Part shown: positions 59,972-64,000 of the stretch, piece by piece | Position numbering within the stretch: position 1 is the stretch's first letter | Layout: each line of letters starts with the position of its first letter | Source: Psychrobacillus sp042944905 | GTDB taxonomy: Bacteria; Bacillota; Bacilli; Bacillales_A; Planococcaceae | NCBI RefSeq assembly: GCF_042944905.1 | Contig: NZ_CP168496.1 | Location: 310,001 to 374,000, forward strand | Direction: 5' to 3' | Length of the DNA stretch: 64,000 bases | The notes under the pieces: generated by a model | Database searches by the model: none | Told to the model about the DNA's origin: nothing | Seen by the model: the letters and a program-made list of their open reading frames with translations, nothing else | Position numbers and translations under genes: made by a program

Positions 59972-61158
59972 CACTAGCTCTTGATCAAGTAACTACAATT
60001 TTTCTGTCTATCGCATTATTAGTGCTAGGGACATACCTAGTGAAAAAAATTGGTTTTTTAAATAAATTTTGTATTCCTGCTCCAGTTGTAGGTGGATTAT
60101 TATTTGCCGTGTTCGCTACAATCGCAAAATCGCTTGGGTGGTTACAAATAACACTGGATACATCTTTGCAAGGAATATTTATGCTTACGTTTTTCACGAC
60201 AATTGGTTTAGGTGCTAGTTTTAAACTAGTTAAATTAGGTGGGAAACTACTCGTAATTTATTGGTTAGCTTGTGGCTTTTTAGCTCTAGCTCAAAATACA
60301 ATTGGCGTATCGATGGCTTATTTATTCGATTTGCATCCACTAATCGGAATGATGGCTGGAGCCGTTTCAATGGAAGGTGGACATGGAGCAGCAACTGCAT
60401 TTGGTCAAACTGTTGAAGACCTTGGAATAAATTCAGCTCTTTCCATCGGGGTAGCGGCTGCAACGTTCGGTCTAGTTGCAGGAGGACTTATAGGTGGACC
60501 TGTTGTGAAGTTTCTCATTTCCAAATATGATTTGAAACCGACAGAAGTAGAAGAAGATGTTAATATTCATCCATTAGAAAATGAAAAACCAATTCAAACA
60601 AATACATTCTTTTCACAATTATTACTAATAACTTTCTGTATGGCACTTGGAACCTATTTGGGTAGTCTGTTTTCTTCGGCAACAGGATTTGTTCTCCCAG
60701 GGTATGTTGGAGCTATGTTTGTAGCGGTCATTGTTCGTAATATTGCAGATAAAATAAATCCTAAAATAGTAGATATGCAAAGTATTGGCTTAGTTGGGGA
60801 TATTACGTTAGGTATTTTTCTATCAATGGCTTTAATGAGCATTAAACTTTGGGAAGTTGCGGATTTAGCATTACCACTACTTGCAATTGTCTTCGTACAA
60901 GTAGTGTTCATTATACTTTTTGGCATCTTCGTGTTATTCCGCCTATTAGGTAAAGATTACGATGCGGCCGTAATGGTTGCTGGATTTACAGGACATGGTC
61001 TAGGAGCAACGCCGAATGCAATGGCAAACATGGCTGCTGTTACCGATCGATTTGGTCCATCTAAAAAAGCATACCTAGTAGTTCCGATTGTAGGTGCATT
61101 CCTTATTGATGTGTTTGCAATGCCGATCATTATCACTACGATTAATTTGTTTCAATAA
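59968..61158 (+). CDS. gltS: Sodium/glutamate symporter
   Basis: 396-residue membrane carrier of the GltS family in two repeats with opposite topology. Conserved runs: CIPAPVVGGLLFA, the re-entrant-loop motifs GAVSMEGGHGAATAFG (~130-145) and GFTGHGLGATPNAMANM (~338-354), and TTIGLGASFKLVKLGGK. It starts with an ATGA overlap on hutG, so the two are co-translated: one yields glutamate from histidine breakdown and the other moves glutamate with Na+. AGGGAGG precedes the ATG. Confidence 0.93.
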   Translation: MTLALDQVTTIFLSIALLVLGTYLVKKIGFLNKFCIPAPVVGGLLFAVFATIAKSLGWLQITLDTSLQGIFMLTFFTTIGLGASFKLVKLGGKLLVIYWLACGFLALAQNTIGVSMAYLFDLHPLIGMMAGAVSMEGGHGAATAFGQTVEDLGINSALSIGVAAATFGLVAGGLIGGPVVKFLISKYDLKPTEVEEDVNIHPLENEKPIQTNTFFSQLLLITFCMALGTYLGSLFSSATGFVLPGYVGAMFVAVIVRNIADKINPKIVDMQSIGLVGDITLGIFLSMALMSIKLWEVADLALPLLAIVFVQVVFIILFGIFVLFRLLGKDYDAAVMVAGFTGHGLGATPNAMANMAAVTDRFGPSKKAYLVVPIVGAFLIDVFAMPIIITTINLFQ

Positions 61159-61163
61159 ATAAC

Positions 61164-61196
61164 AAAAGCGAAGAGTTTTTAACTCTTCGCTTTTTA
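61164..61196 (+). terminator. Terminator of hutG-gltS
   Basis: AAAAGCGAAGAGTT (61164-61177) pairs with AACTCTTCGCTTTT (61181-61194), then T and ATTTA. Confidence 0.92.
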
Positions 61197-61395
61197 TTTA
61201 TTTTATACCAACATTTACTTTTATTATTTGCAACTTTCCGTTCCTCCAGTAAAAATGGAATTAGGTTTTTGGGATATTCTGTTCTAACCTGTATGTTAAC
61301 CATATTAAACGTTAGGTGGAAAACTTCAACATTCAAGATTTGCATGAAAAGTGCTAACATAGATAAGTTGAACAATATATAAATGAAAGGGAGGC

Positions 61396-64000
61396 ATGTC
61401 TATGAGAAAAGAATTATCCAGTATAGAATCGATGCGTTGCAATCTTATCATTACGAATAAGGCTCGCAAAGGTATTCTAGAATGGTCCAATGATGAGCAT
61501 GCCTTTTTTAAAATACAAGATTGTTTTCAAATACATATTGAAAAGCGTCCAGTTAATTCTCTTGGGAATATATCCCTTTCGCTTTATTTTGATAATGAAA
61601 CGAATGAGATACTAGCAGAAAAATTAAATGGTAAAGTTGCGGTGATGGAATGCGTTTTACAAAACGATGGTTTGCTTGCAACGGGCTTTTATACAAGAGG
61701 ATCCAAAGTTCGAGTTCGGACAAATAGACGTCTACCCGTAAATTTGACATTCATAACTGCTCGGAATAATGGTGCAGGTTTCCCTATCCAATTACATGCA
61801 AAAATTCGTGAATTACCTATTGCGGAGGAACGATCCGAGTACGTGAAGAAACGGATTTCAAGTTGGGAAGGGTATTTAAAAATTCAAGAGCGAAATGCAG
61901 ATATTGCAGATATTACAACTGCTTACTCAAGAATAATTTTAAATGAAGACTTTAATAGAATGACACTCGTGGGATGTAACTTAAACGGAAACGAGTGGAA
62001 TAAAATAAAGAACCTCAGTGTAACTTTGAAGGGGTTTCAAAATGACATTGGTGACGTTTTAAAGGTTGATCGTAATAAAAAAACGGTAGAAATCGAGCTT
62101 AAACCAAAGCTCAGAGATATGGCAAGAAGAAACCAGTTAAACCCCAAAACGAGGGAAGCTGTGTTCAGCAACTTTGCGACGCTTAGCCAAATTAGAAGAC
62201 TTCGAAAAGGATTTGAAGACCTTCAAAATGGCCTCGCAGCAAATGCTAATCTTGAAAAAATATTATTTGAAAATCGACCAACTATACGTATAACAAATAC
62301 GCGTGAGGAATTGGTATTCCATAATCAGTTAAATGAGTTCCAACAAGAAGCGGTTATAGGGGCTATGTCTGCCAAAGATTTATATGTTATTCAAGGCCCT
62401 CCCGGAACAGGGAAAACTACCGTGATATCTGAAATTTGTCAACAAAATGCAAAAGCCGGGCTACGTACTTTAGTTGCTTCCCAGTCTAACTTGGCTGTAG
62501 ATAATGCACTTAGTAGATTACTTTCGAATAAAGACATACGTATATTACGGTTTGGTCGAACAGAGAGTATCGAAGAAGAGGGAAAGAAATTTATAGAAGA
62601 AAACGTAGGACAATATTGGAAAGAACAAACGTTAAGCGTATTACAACATGAAATAGAATCTCATTCCATAAAAGAAGGACAGCTAGAAGACGCAATCTCT
62701 AATAGTAAAGAACAAATAGAAACTCTACAAAATCAATTAATTTCCTTACAAGAAGAAATAAAACGGAAAGATGCAGCCAAGCTTGAACATGCTTCTAGAA
62801 TGGAAGAGATAAAGAAGCTGAAAAAAAGTTTAGTTCTTTTAAAAAAAGAACGAGAAGAGATTGAAAATACAACAATGACTTTAGAAAAATCTTTCGCAGA
62901 ACTATCGAAGGAAATGACTACGATGGAAAATTTCATCCAGTCTAATCTGACGAGCCTAGAACTAATTGAAAAAATGAGTCAATTAGCTTTAGAAATCGAA
63001 ATGACTAAAGTTCAGCTATCTTATCAGCAAACGATAGAAGAGATTAGAATTGCAGAAGAGATATTAAATGCAACAAGACAAGAATATCAAGCTGTGCAAT
63101 TAAAAATGGAAGCCTTAGAACAGTTTTTAATTAAAATTCCTTCCGTTCGCAAATTAGATTCCTTGAAAACCTATATGATTCAACATGAAATAGTGCCGTT
63201 TTCCATGTTGGAGCAACAAATAGCAGAGTTGGACCGTTTAATACAAACGATTCAGTCTTTTGAGGATTGGGAAGAACTAAATAAACGACTTTTATCCGCT
63301 ATTGGGTATATAGAAGGTTTGTTGAAAAAGAATCATATACCTTTAGAAAATGTGAAAAATAATGTGACTAGCCAAGGGGTTATTTTTGATTCGTCTTATT
63401 CTGTGAAAGAAATTCATCAGTTCATCGACAGTATGAAACGATTATTAACTTCGGGAGAAATAACGATAGAAAAATTAGAAGTATATTTGGAAGGGTTAAA
63501 TGTAAGGAAGAAATTTGTTTGGAAGCAAGGAGCAATTTTAGCAAAAGCAAAGTCGGATTCTACGGAGAAATTTCAAACGATAAAAGTTGAAGTGACGGAG
63601 CAAATAAAGAAAACAATTTATCAAATGGAACAAAACAAAAACGAACTGAAAAACACTGGATTTACCCAAAAAGAACAGTTGGATTTGTTAATAGAAAGAA
63701 GCGTTGATATTCGGAGACAATTAGGAAATGTAGAGAATATTCCACAACTACATCACTTACAATTGGAATTACAGCAAAAAGAACATGCATTTAACGACTT
63801 GAAAAAAACGGAAGTGACAATTAGCCAATATGTAAGCCGTCTAGAAAGTAATAAAAATGATGCGGAAATCACTGCAAAAAAATTGGAAATGTGTATAGAA
63901 GAACTTCAAGAAAAAGAGCAGGAAAGTAAAAAAGTGAATTCAGAAGGTCTAGAGCAAGAAAGACAACTTAAAGCTTTAGAAGAAATAATGAAGGAGAATC
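61396..64000 (+). CDS. SF1 (UPF1/DNA2-like) helicase with long coiled coil, 5' part
   Basis: 868 codons to the window edge, still open. Residues 1-300 form an N-terminal region I cannot assign; then a helicase domain 1A starts: Q-type LNEFQQEAVIGAM, motif I QGPPGTGKTTV (~333-343) and Ia VASQSNLAVDNALSRL. A Glu/Lys-rich coiled coil runs from ~410 to the end, inserted where motif II should follow; the remaining motifs must lie beyond the window. This order is seen in AAA_11/AAA_12 proteins. GGGAGG lies just before ATG 61396; ATG 61402 is the alternative. Role (repair, translation or defence) is unknown. Confidence 0.8.
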   Translation, partial: MSMRKELSSIESMRCNLIITNKARKGILEWSNDEHAFFKIQDCFQIHIEKRPVNSLGNISLSLYFDNETNEILAEKLNGKVAVMECVLQNDGLLATGFYTRGSKVRVRTNRRLPVNLTFITARNNGAGFPIQLHAKIRELPIAEERSEYVKKRISSWEGYLKIQERNADIADITTAYSRIILNEDFNRMTLVGCNLNGNEWNKIKNLSVTLKGFQNDIGDVLKVDRNKKTVEIELKPKLRDMARRNQLNPKTREAVFSNFATLSQIRRLRKGFEDLQNGLAANANLEKILFENRPTIRITNTREELVFHNQLNEFQQEAVIGAMSAKDLYVIQGPPGTGKTTVISEICQQNAKAGLRTLVASQSNLAVDNALSRLLSNKDIRILRFGRTESIEEEGKKFIEENVGQYWKEQTLSVLQHEIESHSIKEGQLEDAISNSKEQIETLQNQLISLQEEIKRKDAAKLEHASRMEEIKKLKKSLVLLKKEREEIENTTMTLEKSFAELSKEMTTMENFIQSNLTSLELIEKMSQLALEIEMTKVQLSYQQTIEEIRIAEEILNATRQEYQAVQLKMEALEQFLIKIPSVRKLDSLKTYMIQHEIVPFSMLEQQIAELDRLIQTIQSFEDWEELNKRLLSAIGYIEGLLKKNHIPLENVKNNVTSQGVIFDSSYSVKEIHQFIDSMKRLLTSGEITIEKLEVYLEGLNVRKKFVWKQGAILAKAKSDSTEKFQTIKVEVTEQIKKTIYQMEQNKNELKNTGFTQKEQLDLLIERSVDIRRQLGNVENIPQLHHLQLELQQKEHAFNDLKKTEVTISQYVSRLESNKNDAEITAKKLEMCIEELQEKEQESKKVNSEGLEQERQLKALEEIMKEN

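Overview
The window is low-GC Gram-positive chromosome from an endospore-forming rod. Tlp, a YaaH/SleL-type cortex hydrolase, a CotY/CotZ-family coat protein, a YhcN-type lipoprotein and YheC/YheD-family proteins all point to sporulation. Strong GGAGG ribosome sites, frequent TTG/GTG starts, a B. subtilis-like yqhH-yqhG pair and a selD-mnmH pair suggest Bacillaceae/Planococcaceae (for example the Psychrobacillus/Lysinibacillus/Sporosarcina group). The genus is an inference. No rRNA operon, prophage or CRISPR array is visible.

Layout. 0-6.7 kb: tail of a polar amino-acid ABC ATPase, purine nucleoside phosphorylase, a radical SAM protein, an aldo/keto reductase, and a macro-domain protein next to a vWA protein. 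6.9-7.7 kb: seven tRNA genes on the minus strand with promoter and terminator. 8-9.1 kb: an acidic unknown protein and tlp. 9.5-16.5 kb: a consensus promoter and folded leader driving an M20 amidohydrolase with a complete Opp/Dpp-type transporter. 16.6-19 kb: yqhH-yqhG. 19-21.9 kb: guanine deaminase and an NCS2 purine permease. 22-29 kb: histidine phosphatase, LysM-3D protein, a YdcZ-Crp-YdcZ trio, SIMPL protein, coiled-coil protein, spore hydrolase. 29-42 kb: a decayed hydrolase, ycgR-ycgQ-yciC-like metal genes, LysE and Yip1-like membrane proteins, a paiB pseudogene, AI-2E transporter, selD-mnmH, aldehyde dehydrogenase, peptidase E. 42.9-44.2 kb: an intact IS3-family element with a 3-bp target duplication. 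57.5-61.2 kb: a candidate structured small RNA, then a LysR regulator diverging from hutG-gltS. 61.4 kb to the end: an SF1 helicase-like protein with a long coiled coil, cut by the window edge.

The most unusual part is 45.9-57.5 kb. Two paralogous ATP-grasp ligases, a YheCD ATP-grasp/Mur-ligase fusion, a tandem YheCD protein whose first half looks degenerate, and two stand-alone MurF-like ligases surround a CotZ-family coat gene. They are followed by a two-domain P60 protein and a YhcN lipoprotein with a sigma-G-like promoter. I read this as a candidate peptide- or polyamide-forming system of the spore envelope; its product cannot be told from sequence.

Three repeat families sit between genes. 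The first is a ~300-bp element with three full copies and three fragments; its central hairpin keeps pairing while its stem sequence changes. The second is a ~230-280 bp MITE-like element with inverted ends in two copies. The third is an array of degenerate 21-bp tandem units at two loci.
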